A stretch of 60,247 bases of DNA, taken from contig SHYY01000011.1 in assembly GCA_009692555.1 (NCBI GenBank), positions 1 to 60,247 of the forward strand. Direction: 5' to 3'. Positions within the stretch are counted from its first letter, which is position 1, and every line of letters begins with the position of its first letter. Below are positions 47,957-56,907 of this stretch, in pieces. Origin of the DNA: Myxococcales bacterium. GTDB taxonomy: Bacteria; Myxococcota_A; Polyangia; Palsa-1104; SHYY01. The position numbers were made by a program, and so were the translations under genes. A model generated the notes under the pieces. The model had not been told where the DNA came from, did not search any database, and saw nothing but the letters and a program-made list of their open reading frames with translations.

Positions 47957-48691
47957 GTGGCCGAAATCCTCGATTCAGCGTCGGGAAAACTCTTTCGCCG
48001 CGGCGACGAGGTGCATCTGTGGCGGATCCCGATCGGAGGCGAGGAGTGGCCGGCCGAGGATCTCCTCCTCCTCGACCCGGGCGAGCGGGCCCGCGCCGCC
48101 CGTTTCGTGTTCGCCCGGCATCGCGCCCCCTGGATCCGGGCGCGCGCCGCGCTGCGACGGATCCTCGCCCGCTACGTCGACGCCACCCCCGAGACGCTCC
48201 CCTTCCAGGTCGGCGAGTGGGGCAAGCCGTCGCTCTGCGGCAGCAACGGGGAATCGCTGCGATTCAACCTCTCGCACTCGGGAGGACTGGCTCTTCTGGC
48301 GGTCGCATGGGGGCGGGAAGTGGGCGTGGACGTGGAGCGAATTCGCCCCACGGTGGAGCTCCTGGATCTGGCGACGCGCTTCTTCTCGCCCTCGGAGGTG
48401 GCCGCGCTCCGTGCCGTCGACGACGCGCGCCGCGAGCGAGCTTTCTTTGCCTGCTGGTCGCGCAAGGAGGCCTTGATCAAGGCGGATGGGCGCGGCCTCT
48501 CGTTCGGGCTCGACACCTTCGAGGTCTCGCTCCATCCCGACCACCCCGCGGAGCTGCTCTCCGTGCGCGGCGTGCCCGGCGGGGATCGCTGGATGCTCCG
48601 CGAGATCCCCGTCGACGAGGGCTACGCCGCCGCGCTGGTCGTAGAGGGCACAGGGTGGCACCTCGTGCGCCGCGAGGAGCAGTGGCGCTGA
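47957..48691 (+). CDS. 4'-phosphopantetheinyl transferase (Sfp type)
   Basis: The 244-residue protein has the Sfp-type motifs: FNLSHSGGLALLAVA (near residue 105), GVDVERIRP (near 121, magnesium-binding Asp and Glu) and CWSRKEALIKADGRGL (near 165-180). It transfers the phosphopantetheine arm of CoA to a carrier-protein serine. The GTG start at 47957 was chosen because upstream frame is antisense noise. It could activate the acyl carrier protein encoded at 58515-58766, about 10 kb away, or other polyketide or peptide carriers. Confidence 0.9.
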   Translation: MAEILDSASGKLFRRGDEVHLWRIPIGGEEWPAEDLLLLDPGERARAARFVFARHRAPWIRARAALRRILARYVDATPETLPFQVGEWGKPSLCGSNGESLRFNLSHSGGLALLAVAWGREVGVDVERIRPTVELLDLATRFFSPSEVAALRAVDDARRERAFFACWSRKEALIKADGRGLSFGLDTFEVSLHPDHPAELLSVRGVPGGDRWMLREIPVDEGYAAALVVEGTGWHLVRREEQWR

Positions 48692-48783
48692 GGGCGCCGG
48701 CGCCGGCCGACACCGCAGCTGAGCGCCACCCGAACGCCGCGGCTCCTTGCATCGCGCCGCCGCGGCTGATACCGATTTCAGCC

Positions 48784-50511
48784 ATGGCGCGCTCGCGGAT
48801 CCAGCGTCGGCTGCTGATCTCGCACCTCCTCCTGCTCCTCGGAGCCCTCCTGCCAGCGGTCGTCCTGCTCGAGCGGCTCCTCGGGGAGGAGGGGCGGGAC
48901 CGGGTGCGCGAGGCGCTCCTCCGCGAGGCAAGCGCGCTGGCCAGCGAGTATGTGCGCGCCCCCCCGAGCGACGTGCCCGCGTGGACCGCCACCGTCGACG
49001 CGGGGGCGCGAGTGACGGTGATCGCGCTCGGCGGCCGGGTGGAGGGCGACAGCGGCGTGCCGACGGCCCGCCTCGCTGAGGTGGAGAACCACGCCCACCG
49101 CCCCGAGGTCGAGGCGGCGTTCGCGGGACACAAGGGCTCCGATGTCCGCCGCTCCGCCACCGTCGGTGCGGAGATGATGTACGTCGCCGTCCCGCTCGGC
49201 TCGCCGCCGCGCGCGGTGCTACGCCTCGCCCTCCCGCTCGACGAGGTGGGGCGCACCGTGGAGCGTGCCCAGGTCGCGGTGTGGTGGGCCGGTCTCGTCG
49301 CGGTGGGTTTCGCGGTGCTCCTCGGGTCGCTGCTCGCGCGCCGGCTCGGGCGCCCCCTCCTCGCCATGACCGAGGCCGCCCGGGCGATGACCCGCGGCGA
49401 CTTCGCCCTCCCGCTCCCGCCACCGAGCGAGGACGAGCTCGGGGATCTCGTCCACGCCCTCGCGATCCTGCGGCGGCAGCTCGCCGGACGCCTCGAGGAT
49501 CTGCGCCGCGAAGGGGAGAAGCTCCGCTCGATCCTCGATGGCATGACCGAAGGCGTGGCGCTGGTGCAGGAGGGGCGAATCACCGTCGCCAATCCCGCCT
49601 TCGCAACGCTCCTGGGAGCGGCTCGCGTCGAGGGCTGCACTCCGCTCGAGGCCGCGCGGCTGCCCGATCTCGCGGCGGCGATCGAGGCGGCCGTGACCGG
49701 CGGTACCGGGACCGCGTGCGCGCTGGAGGTCCAGGGGCGCGCGCTGGAGATGAAGGCGCTGCCGCTCGGCGAGCGGGGACTTCGCCAGGCGGTGGTGGTG
49801 CTGCTCGACGTCACCGATGCGCGGCGCGGCGAGCGGATGCGGCGGGATTTCGTCGCCAATGCATCCCACGAGCTGCGCACGCCGGTGGCCGCGGTGCTCG
49901 CCGCCGCCGACACCCTGCAGGCGGGCGCGGGCGACGATCCAGAGGCGCGCGACTCCTTCCTGGCGATCCTGGTCCGCCACGCGCACCGGCTATCGCGCCT
50001 CACCGGCGATCTCCTCGACCTCTCGCGCCTCGAGGCGGGCTACCGTCCTCGGATCGAGGCGGTGGCGGTCGGCGCGGCGCTTGACACTGTGCTTGCCGCT
50101 CTCGGGCCGCGCGCCGACGAGAAAGCGATCGCCGTACAGGCCGCTCTCCCGCCCGGATTGCCCGCGGTGGCGGCCGAGCGCGCCGCGCTGGAGCAGGTGC
50201 TCGCCAACCTCCTCGACAACGCGATCAAGTACACCCCCGACGGCGGGAGGGTCGAGGTCACGGCGTCAGCGAACGAGCGCGAAGTGGCGGTCACCGTCGC
50301 TGACAGCGGACCAGGAATCCCGTCGGAGCACCTGCCACGCCTGTTCGAACGCTTCTACCGCGTCGACAGCGCGCGCTCCCGCGAGCTCGGCGGCACCGGC
50401 CTCGGCCTCGCGATCGCCTCGCACCTCGCGCTCGCCCATGGCGGCGACGTCTCCGTCGAGAGCACGCCCGGCTCCGGCGCCCGCTTCACGGTGCGCTTGC
50501 CGCGCGCATGA
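48784..50511 (+). CDS. phoR: phosphate-regulon sensor histidine kinase PhoR
   Basis: The 575 residues have a membrane helix at about 10-30, a periplasmic domain, a second helix near 155-180, a HAMP domain and a PAS domain (about 245-345). The kinase core has H-box ASHELRTPVAA, N-box LLDNAIKYTPDGG, G1 DSGPGIP and G2 GTGLGLAI. The order phoR-phoB-pstSCAB-phoU identifies it as the kinase of the Pho system. The start at 48784 is the first with a following membrane helix. A Pho-box-like motif begins two bases after its stop, so phoB may have its own promoter. Confidence 0.92.
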   Translation: MARSRIQRRLLISHLLLLLGALLPAVVLLERLLGEEGRDRVREALLREASALASEYVRAPPSDVPAWTATVDAGARVTVIALGGRVEGDSGVPTARLAEVENHAHRPEVEAAFAGHKGSDVRRSATVGAEMMYVAVPLGSPPRAVLRLALPLDEVGRTVERAQVAVWWAGLVAVGFAVLLGSLLARRLGRPLLAMTEAARAMTRGDFALPLPPPSEDELGDLVHALAILRRQLAGRLEDLRREGEKLRSILDGMTEGVALVQEGRITVANPAFATLLGAARVEGCTPLEAARLPDLAAAIEAAVTGGTGTACALEVQGRALEMKALPLGERGLRQAVVVLLDVTDARRGERMRRDFVANASHELRTPVAAVLAAADTLQAGAGDDPEARDSFLAILVRHAHRLSRLTGDLLDLSRLEAGYRPRIEAVAVGAALDTVLAALGPRADEKAIAVQAALPPGLPAVAAERAALEQVLANLLDNAIKYTPDGGRVEVTASANEREVAVTVADSGPGIPSEHLPRLFERFYRVDSARSRELGGTGLGLAIASHLALAHGGDVSVESTPGSGARFTVRLPRA

Positions 50512-50512
50512 A

Positions 50513-50529
50513 TTCACGCGCTTGTCACA
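50513..50529 (+). promoter_or_regulatory. Pho-box-like motif upstream of phoB
   Basis: TTCAC (50513-50517), six bases, then GTCACA (50524-50529). The TCAC cores are 11 bases apart, as in Pho boxes, which are direct repeats with an 11-base period. The same pattern occurs upstream of pstS. Confidence 0.55.
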
Positions 50530-50565
50530 CTGCACCGCGGACGAGGGCGCGATGGTGGAGCCGCC

Positions 50566-51246
50566 ATGAACCGCCCCGGACTGGTCCTGATCGTCGACGA
50601 TGAGCGCGATCTCCGCGCGCTGGTCGACTTCAACCTGCGGCAGGCGGGCTACGAGACCCTGCACGCCGGCAGCGGCAGCGAGGCGCTCTCGATCGCCGCG
50701 AGCCACCGCCCGCAGATCGTGGTGCTCGATCTCAATCTCCCGGACATGCCGGGAACGGAGGTCTGCCGCCGCCTGCGCGCCGATCCCCGCACTCGCGGCA
50801 TCGCGATCGTGATGCTCACCGCGCGCGGGACCGAGACCGACCGCGTGGTCGGCTTCGAGCTCGGCGCCGACGACTACGTCACCAAGCCGTTCAGCGTCCG
50901 CGAGCTGGTGCTGCGCGTCGATGCGATCCTGCGGCGCCTGCAGGGCGGCGAGCCCGAGCCAGTGCTCCAGCGCGGCCCGATCGCGCTTGACCGCCAGGCC
51001 TTCACCTGCCGCGTCGACGGCAGCGAGGTGGCGCTGACGGTGCTCGAGTTCCGCCTTCTCGGATATCTCCTGGAGGCGCCCGGCCGCGTGCGCACGCGCG
51101 ACGACCTCCTGACCCATGTGTGGAACGCCTCCACCGAGCTCGAGACGCGCACCATCGACACCCACATCAAGCGCCTTCGCGACAAGCTCGGCGCCGCGGG
51201 CGAGGCGATCGAGACGGTCCGCGGCATCGGCTACCGCCTCCGCTGA
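50566..51246 (+). CDS. phoB: phosphate-regulon response regulator PhoB
   Basis: The 226 residues are a receiver domain (acidic residues in IVDDERD, phosphoacceptor Asp in VVLDLNLPD near residue 53, Lys in YVTKPFSVRE) joined to an OmpR/PhoB-type winged helix. Its recognition region ends TIDTHIKRLRDKLG and ETVRGIGYRLR. It would be phosphorylated by PhoR under phosphate limitation and bind the Pho boxes at 50513 and 51255, activating itself and the pst operon. The start follows GGTGGAG. Confidence 0.93.
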   Translation: MNRPGLVLIVDDERDLRALVDFNLRQAGYETLHAGSGSEALSIAASHRPQIVVLDLNLPDMPGTEVCRRLRADPRTRGIAIVMLTARGTETDRVVGFELGADDYVTKPFSVRELVLRVDAILRRLQGGEPEPVLQRGPIALDRQAFTCRVDGSEVALTVLEFRLLGYLLEAPGRVRTRDDLLTHVWNASTELETRTIDTHIKRLRDKLGAAGEAIETVRGIGYRLR

Positions 51247-51254
51247 TTCGCTTC

Positions 51255-51271
51255 TTCACCAAGACGTCACA
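51255..51271 (+). promoter_or_regulatory. Pho-box-like motif upstream of pstS
   Basis: TTCAC (51255-51259), six bases, then GTCACA (51266-51271), 54 bases before the pstS start. It repeats the fixed bases and spacing of the motif before phoB while the spacer differs, which supports a real binding site. Confidence 0.6.
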
Positions 51272-51324
51272 TTCGCCGGGCGCCCCGTGGGCCATTCTCC
51301 CGTCACCCAGAAGGGGAATCTCCC

Positions 51325-52338
51325 ATGCGAAGCCGCCTCTCCATCGCCCTCCTCCTCCTCGCGACGACCGCTCGCGCCGACTCCCTGCTCGTCCATGGCG
51401 CCGGGGCCACCTTTCCCTATCCGCTCTATTCGAAATGGTTCTCCGAATACCATCGCCTCCACCCCGAGATCAAATTCAATTATCAATCGATCGGCTCCGG
51501 CGGCGGGATCAAGCAGATCACCGAGCGGACCGTGGACTTCGGCGCCTCCGACGCGCCGATGACCGACGCCGAGATCGCCAGGGCTCCGGGGATCCTGCAC
51601 TTCCCGACGGTGATTGGCGCCGTGGCGATCTCCTGCAATGTGCCGGGCGCACCTGATCTCCGCCTCGCCCCGGACACCCTGACCGACCTCTTTCTCGGCA
51701 AGATCGCGAAGTGGAACGATCCCCGCCTGCGGGCCGAGAACCCGGGCGCGAAGCTGCCCGACCTCGCGGTCACCGTCGCTCACCGCTCGGACGGTTCGGG
51801 GACCACGGCGGTGTTCACCGACTACCTGGCCAAGGTCTCGCCGGAGTGGAAGAGCCGGGTCGGCGCGGGCAAGAGCGTGAAGTGGCCGGTCGGCCTCGGC
51901 GGCAAGGGCAACGAGGGGGTCACCGGAATTGTGAAGTCGACACCCGGCGCCGTCGGGTACATCGAGCTCGCCTACGCCAGCCAGAACAAGCTCCCGGTGG
52001 CTGCCCTGAAGAACCGCGCCGGCGACTTCGTCAAGCCCTCCGTCGAGAGCGCCACGGCGGCGGCGACCACCCCCATCCCCGACGACTACCGCGTCTCGAT
52101 CACCGACGCGCCGGGCCAAGGCGCCTACCCGATCTCGGCCATCACCTACCTGCTCATCTACCGCCAGCAGCCGGACGCGGCGAAGGGCAAGGCGATCGCC
52201 GACTTCCTCCGCTGGGCGCTTCACGACGGCCAGAAGCTCGCCCCGCCGCTCGAGTATTCGCCCCTCCCGGCGCCGCTGGTCCAGCGCCTCGACAGGAGCA
52301 TCCAGTCGATCGAGGTGCCCGGGCGTGCCGCGCGCTGA
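51325..52338 (+). CDS. pstS: phosphate ABC transporter substrate-binding protein PstS
   Basis: The 337-residue protein has a Sec signal peptide (cleavage near TARADS) and PstS motifs: VHGAGATFPYPLYSKW, IGSGGGIKQI, DFGASDAPM and HRSDGSGTTAVFTDYL. These line the phosphate pocket. It captures phosphate in the periplasm for PstCAB. Its end overlaps the pstC start by 14 bases. Confidence 0.95.
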   Translation: MRSRLSIALLLLATTARADSLLVHGAGATFPYPLYSKWFSEYHRLHPEIKFNYQSIGSGGGIKQITERTVDFGASDAPMTDAEIARAPGILHFPTVIGAVAISCNVPGAPDLRLAPDTLTDLFLGKIAKWNDPRLRAENPGAKLPDLAVTVAHRSDGSGTTAVFTDYLAKVSPEWKSRVGAGKSVKWPVGLGGKGNEGVTGIVKSTPGAVGYIELAYASQNKLPVAALKNRAGDFVKPSVESATAAATTPIPDDYRVSITDAPGQGAYPISAITYLLIYRQQPDAAKGKAIADFLRWALHDGQKLAPPLEYSPLPAPLVQRLDRSIQSIEVPGRAAR

Positions 52339-53326
52339 CGCCGGCGACCCCGCCGAGATGGCTCTCGCCGCCCCTTCCACCCTGCGCCGGGCGGGGCTCC
52401 GTGCCCTCGGCGACCGGGCCTTCGCGGTTGCGCTGACCGGGCTTGGCCTTTGGGTCCTGGTCATCGCCGGGGTCATCGTCACCGTCTGCTACCGTCTCGC
52501 GCGCCCCGCGTTCGCGAAGCTCGGGGTGCTGCCCTTTCTCGCCGGCAGCGACTGGAATCCCGTCGAGGACAGCTACGGCGCCCTGCCGTTTCTCTACGGA
52601 ACGCTGGTCACCTCGGCGGTGGCGATCCTCGTCGCGCTGCCGGTGGCGATCGGCCTCGCGCTGTTCCTCGTGGAGATGGCACCCGCCTGGGTGCGCAAGC
52701 TGGTGTCGTTCCTGGTCGAGCTGCTGGCGGCGATCCCGAGCGTGGTCTACGGCCTGTGGGGGCTGTTCGTGCTCGTGCCGTGGCTGCGCGAGACCGTCGA
52801 GCCGGCGCTCGGCCGCTGGCTCGGCTTCCTGCCGCTCTTCCGGGGCCCGCCGATCGGCGTCGGGTACCTCGCCGCGGGGCTGATCCTCGCGCTGATGATC
52901 CTGCCGACCATCACCGCGGTGTCCGTCGAGGTCCTCCGCACCGCGCCCGCCACGCAGCGCGAAGGCGCCCTCGCCCTCGGTGCGACGCGCTGGGAGGCGA
53001 TCCGGATGGCCTCGTTGCCCTACGCCCGTCGCGGCATCGTCGGCGCGACCATCCTCGGCCTCGGCCGCGCCCTCGGCGAGACGATGGCCGTCACCATGCT
53101 CCTCGGCAACCAGCCGGAGATCCACGCCTCGCTGTTCGCGGCCGGCTACTCACTGCCGGCGGTGATCGCCAACGAGTTCGCCGAGGCCACCGGCGACATC
53201 CACATCGGCGCTCTGGCAGCGCTGGCGCTGGTGCTGTGCGGAACCACGTTCGCCCTCAACGCCGCCGCACGCCTGCTCATCCGTGTACCCGCCGAGCGCC
53301 GCACCCCCGCGCGGGCGTCGGCATGA
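52325..53326 (+). CDS. pstC: phosphate ABC transporter permease PstC
   Basis: The 333 residues have about six membrane helices and the permease cytoplasmic loop LGATRWEAIRMASLPYARRG, which contacts PstB. The region IPSVVYGLWGLFVL is characteristic of PstC. An alternative ATG eleven codons in (52358) would remove the overlap with pstS; both are possible. It ends as ATGA with pstA, so the genes are translationally coupled. Confidence 0.94.
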   Translation: MPRADAGDPAEMALAAPSTLRRAGLRALGDRAFAVALTGLGLWVLVIAGVIVTVCYRLARPAFAKLGVLPFLAGSDWNPVEDSYGALPFLYGTLVTSAVAILVALPVAIGLALFLVEMAPAWVRKLVSFLVELLAAIPSVVYGLWGLFVLVPWLRETVEPALGRWLGFLPLFRGPPIGVGYLAAGLILALMILPTITAVSVEVLRTAPATQREGALALGATRWEAIRMASLPYARRGIVGATILGLGRALGETMAVTMLLGNQPEIHASLFAAGYSLPAVIANEFAEATGDIHIGALAALALVLCGTTFALNAAARLLIRVPAERRTPARASA

Positions 53327-54171
53327 AGAGCCAGCGCTCCCGGCGCGCGGTCGACCTGTTCATGACCGCTCTTTGCGGCACCTGCACCGCGCTGGCGCTC
53401 ATCCCGCTCGCCTCCATCCTCTGGCTGGTGGTGAGGAACGGCGCCGGCGCGATCAGCTTGACGTTCCTCACCGCCCTGCCCGCCCCCGTCGGTGAGACCG
53501 GCGGCGGGGTCGGCAACGCGATCGCCGGCACCCTCTTCATGGTCGGTCTCGCTGCTCTTTGCGGCGTGCCGCTGGGGATCGGCGCAGGGGTGTTCCTCGC
53601 CGAGCGCGGCGATGGTCCACTGGGTCGCACGGTGCGTTTCTGCGCCGAGGTGCTGGGCGGCGTCCCGAGCATCGTCGTCGGGATCGTCGCCTGGGGGCTG
53701 ATCGTCGTGCCGATGCACCGCTTCTCGGCGCTGGCTGGCGCCGCGGCGCTCGCGATCCTGATGATCCCGACGCTGGCGCGCGCCACCGAGGAGATGATCC
53801 GCCTCGTGCCGACGGCGCTCCGCGAGGCCTCGCTCGCCCTCGGCGTGCCCGCCTGGAGGACCAGCCTGAGCGTGGTCTTGCGGACCGCCCTCGGGGGGAT
53901 CGTCACCGCGGTGCTGCTCGCGCTGGCCCGCGCCGCCGGGGAGACCGCGCCGCTGCTCTTCACGGCCCTCAACAACCAGTACTGGAACCTGCGCCCCGAT
54001 CAGCCCACCTCGTCGCTGACGGTGCAGATCTACAACTACGCGATCAGCCCCTACGACGACTGGCACCAGAAGGCATGGGCCGCCGCGCTGACCCTGCTGC
54101 TGATGGTCGGGCTGCTCAACCTCACGGCGCGCTGGCTGGCCGGCGGGCGGATGCAGCGGGGGCCCGCGTGA
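53323..54171 (+). CDS. pstA: phosphate ABC transporter permease PstA
   Basis: The 282-residue partner permease has about six helices, the PstA-type [17 protein letters not shown] and [16 protein letters not shown] segments, and the loop [14 protein letters not shown] that docks on PstB. The start overlaps the pstC stop by four bases. The following gene begins inside its last codons. Confidence 0.94.
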   Translation: MKSQRSRRAVDLFMTALCGTCTALALIPLASILWLVVRNGAGAISLTFLTALPAPVGETGGGVGNAIAGTLFMVGLAALCGVPLGIGAGVFLAERGDGPLGRTVRFCAEVLGGVPSIVVGIVAWGLIVVPMHRFSALAGAAALAILMIPTLARATEEMIRLVPTALREASLALGVPAWRTSLSVVLRTALGGIVTAVLLALARAAGETAPLLFTALNNQYWNLRPDQPTSSLTVQIYNYAISPYDDWHQKAWAAALTLLLMVGLLNLTARWLAGGRMQRGPA

Positions 54172-54926
54172 GCGAGCGCTCCAAGCTCGAGGTGCGCCAC
54201 CTCACCGCATGGTTCGGCAAGACCGCCGCGATCAAGGACGTCTCGCTCTCCGTCCCCGCGCACACCGTGCTGGCGATCATCGGCCCGTCAGGCTGCGGCA
54301 AGTCGACCTTCATCCGCTGCCTGAACCGGATGCACGAGCTCACCGCCGGCACGCGGGTCGAGGGCAGCGTCCTCATCGAGGGGGAGGACCTCTATGCGCG
54401 CGGCGTCGATCCGGTGTTCATCCGCCGTCGGGTGGGGATGGTCTTCCAGCGGCCGAATGTCTTTCCGACCATGTCGATCCGCGAGAACGTGCTCGCCGGC
54501 CTCCGGCTGAACGGCGTGCGCGGCGACCACGCCTCGATCCTCGAGGACACGCTGCGACGCACCGCCCTGTGGGACGAGGTGAAGGACCGCCTCGACGAGA
54601 GCGCGGTGCGCCTCTCGGGCGGCCAGCAGCAGCGCCTGTGCATCGCGCGGGCGATCGCCGTCGAGCCGGAGGTGCTGCTGATGGACGAGCCCGCCTCGGC
54701 GCTCGACCCGATCGCCACCGCGCGCATCGAAGAGCTGATCGGCGAGCTCAAGCAGGGGTATACCATCGTGATCGTGACCCACAACATGCAGCAGGCGGTG
54801 CGTATCTCCGACGACACCGCCTTCTTCTACCTCGGGGAGCTGGTCGAGCACGGCCCGACGAAGCAGATCTTCACCACCCCGCGCGTGCCCCGCACCGAGG
54901 ACTACGTTACGGGGAAATTCGGGTAA
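54168..54926 (+). CDS. pstB: phosphate ABC transporter ATPase PstB
   Basis: The 252 residues show Walker [10 protein letters not shown], signature [15 protein letters not shown], Walker [14 protein letters not shown] and the switch His in IVTHNMQQA. The GTG start at 54168 overlaps the pstA stop. PstB powers uptake and, with PhoU and PhoR, is part of the phosphate-signalling complex. Confidence 0.95.
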   Translation: MSERSKLEVRHLTAWFGKTAAIKDVSLSVPAHTVLAIIGPSGCGKSTFIRCLNRMHELTAGTRVEGSVLIEGEDLYARGVDPVFIRRRVGMVFQRPNVFPTMSIRENVLAGLRLNGVRGDHASILEDTLRRTALWDEVKDRLDESAVRLSGGQQQRLCIARAIAVEPEVLLMDEPASALDPIATARIEELIGELKQGYTIVIVTHNMQQAVRISDDTAFFYLGELVEHGPTKQIFTTPRVPRTEDYVTGKFG

Positions 54927-54941
54927 CCGGGAAAAAGCGCC

Positions 54942-55622
54942 ATGTCGGTTCATACCAGCAAGGAGTTCGAGCGCGAGCTGCGCACCCTGCGCGAGCGCCT
55001 GCTCGCCATGGGCGGTCGCGCCGAGCAGCAGATCCAGCGCGCCATCGACGCGCTCCGGCGGCGCAGCGACGAGCTGGCCGACGAGGTGATCCGCTGCGAT
55101 GCGGCGATCGATCGCGATGAGGTGGAGATCGACGAGCTGGCGTTCCTGGTGCTCGCGCGGCGCCAGCCGGTGGCCTCCGACCTCCGCTTCGTGATGACTG
55201 CGCTGAAGATCGTCACCGACGTGGAGCGGATCGGCGACCTGGCGGTGAACATCGCCAAGCGGGTGCGCGAGCTGAACCGCCATCCAACCGAGGAGGTCTA
55301 CGGCCTCATGGAGCAGCTCGCGGCGCTGGTGATGGCGGCGCTGCGCGGGGCGCTCGATGCCTTCGTCCACGGCGACGCCGACGCCGCCGAGCGGGTGATC
55401 GCGGGCGATCCCGAGATCGATGTGCTCAACACCGACGTGATCCGCGCCGCGCTCGGAGCCGCCAGCCGGGAGGCCCACGAGGTGGGACGGTGGCTCGCCC
55501 TCTCGTCGATCTCGCGCTACCTGGAGCGGATCGGCGACCACTCCACCAACATCGCGGAGATGGTGATCTACTCCGTGCGCGGGCGCGATGTGCGCCATCA
55601 CCACGGCGGGGAACAGGAGTAG
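54942..55622 (+). CDS. phoU: phosphate-signalling protein PhoU
   Basis: The 226-residue all-helical protein has two PhoU repeats, each with an acidic metal-binding motif: DRDEVEIDELAFLVLARRQP in the first and RYLERIGDHSTNIAEMV in the second. It holds PhoR inactive when phosphate is plentiful. It is the last gene of the Pho operon, 15 bases after pstB. Confidence 0.95.
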   Translation: MSVHTSKEFERELRTLRERLLAMGGRAEQQIQRAIDALRRRSDELADEVIRCDAAIDRDEVEIDELAFLVLARRQPVASDLRFVMTALKIVTDVERIGDLAVNIAKRVRELNRHPTEEVYGLMEQLAALVMAALRGALDAFVHGDADAAERVIAGDPEIDVLNTDVIRAALGAASREAHEVGRWLALSSISRYLERIGDHSTNIAEMVIYSVRGRDVRHHHGGEQE

Positions 55623-55651
55623 GCCCGCCGTCGCTGGAGCAGCTCAGAGGC

Positions 55652-56347
55652 TCAGTGCCCGCGGCGGTAGAGGCTGCTGGTCTGCGAGGCGCGGAATGTG
55701 GTGGGAACACCGAACGCGACCTCGAGCTCGTCGAGCGAGGCGCCCACCCGCTGGCCGGCGCTCATCTGGCAGGTGAGGAGGTTCGGCAGGATCGCTGCCT
55801 GATCGGCCGCCGGCATCGACCACAGCGCGTCGCGCCCGCGGAGGATCACGCGGGTGATCCCGGGCTTCCCTTCGCTGTCGTACCAGCCCTGGACGCGCAG
55901 ATCGCCGACCAGGTCGCCGCCCTGCTGGCTCGCCAGGAGGACGCGCAGGCCCACGTGGCCGCTCAGCCCGTCGGAGGTGAGCTTCAGCTCGACGCCGAGC
56001 CCGCCGATGTTGCCGGTGATCTCGCGCGCCCCGCCCTGGTCGCGCACCGCGAGGCTGCTCGGGTGGCTGCCGTCGACGGCGCCGATGAGCTGGACGTGAT
56101 CGCCCTCGTGGCGCGCCTCGTAATCCACCTGCATGCCGCAGATCTGGCCGACCATGTCGCCGCCGGGACCCGTCACGCCGCCCGACGGGCCGCCGGGTCG
56201 CGGGTGGGCTCGCTTGTGGTGGACGACGAAGGCCTCGCCGGTCAGGTCGAGATCGAGGCGCGGCACCTCGCGTCCGTCGATGATCGCGGTCGCGGGCGCG
56301 GCGCAGGCGCCGAGCGTGAAGAGGAGCGGGAGGATCGATCGCGGCAT
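55652..56347 (-). CDS. predicted lipoprotein of unknown function
   Basis: The start at 56347 gives a signal peptide with lipobox LGAC; a longer frame to 56383 adds residues that do not fit a signal. The mature domain of about 215 residues is beta-rich, with a repeated Gly-Gly-Leu pattern (GNIGGLGVELKLTSDGLSG), and is not a family I recognise. It converges with phoU (30 bases between stops). Confidence 0.65.
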   Translation of the reverse strand: MPRSILPLLFTLGACAAPATAIIDGREVPRLDLDLTGEAFVVHHKRAHPRPGGPSGGVTGPGGDMVGQICGMQVDYEARHEGDHVQLIGAVDGSHPSSLAVRDQGGAREITGNIGGLGVELKLTSDGLSGHVGLRVLLASQQGGDLVGDLRVQGWYDSEGKPGITRVILRGRDALWSMPAADQAAILPNLLTCQMSAGQRVGASLDELEVAFGVPTTFRASQTSSLYRRGH

Positions 56348-56386
56348 CGCACACCCCGGGGCGATTGACCTGAACGGTACCACGCC

Positions 56387-56890
56387 TCACCCCTCCGGCC
56401 AGGTCCAGTAGAAGCTCGCCCCCTGTCCCGGCGACTCGCTGACCGACACGTCAATGCCCGCCACCACCTCGGGCTTCAGCGCTCCGCCGAGCTCGGCGAC
56501 CAGCCGCATCGCCAGCTCCTCGGCGAGGGCCTCGACCACCACGTTCTCGACGGGGAGGAGCGCCACCTCGTCGGCCGGCAGCACGTAGCGCCGCCCGCAC
56601 AGTCGGAGCTCGATCTCCTCGGCATCGCGCCGCACGATCTCGAGAAACGGAGAGCGCTCCGCGATCAGCAGCCGCTCGTCCCACGCCTCGCACAGCCGGT
56701 CGAGTGCGCTCTTCACCCGCGCGAAATCGAGGAAGCGCGCGAAGGAGACATCGTGCAGATCGAGCGCCGCCGTCACCTGGAAGTTGTGGCCGTGCAGCCG
56801 CTCCTTGGTGCCGTCGGGAAACACCGTCATGTGCGCGCACGAGAAGCGGTGGCGATCCTTGCCGACGACGATCCGGTGACGGGTGCGCAT
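56387..56890 (-). CDS. queD: 6-carboxytetrahydropterin synthase-like protein (QueD/PTPS family)
   Basis: The 167 residues match the PTPS/QueD fold: zinc ligands in FSCAHMTVF (first His) and RLHGHNFQV (second and third His), and a late Glu in VSESPGQGASFYW. QueD turns dihydroneopterin triphosphate into carboxytetrahydropterin for queuosine. Its Cys-based proton relay appears intact (SCAH). The start at 56890 is the first in frame past the AMP-ligase gene, whose stop is 17 bases away. No other queuosine genes adjoin it, so a related pterin step is possible. Confidence 0.82.
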   Translation of the reverse strand: MRTRHRIVVGKDRHRFSCAHMTVFPDGTKERLHGHNFQVTAALDLHDVSFARFLDFARVKSALDRLCEAWDERLLIAERSPFLEIVRRDAEEIELRLCGRRYVLPADEVALLPVENVVVEALAEELAMRLVAELGGALKPEVVAGIDVSVSESPGQGASFYWTWPEG

Positions 56891-56907
56891 CGCGGGCGGC
56901 GACGACA

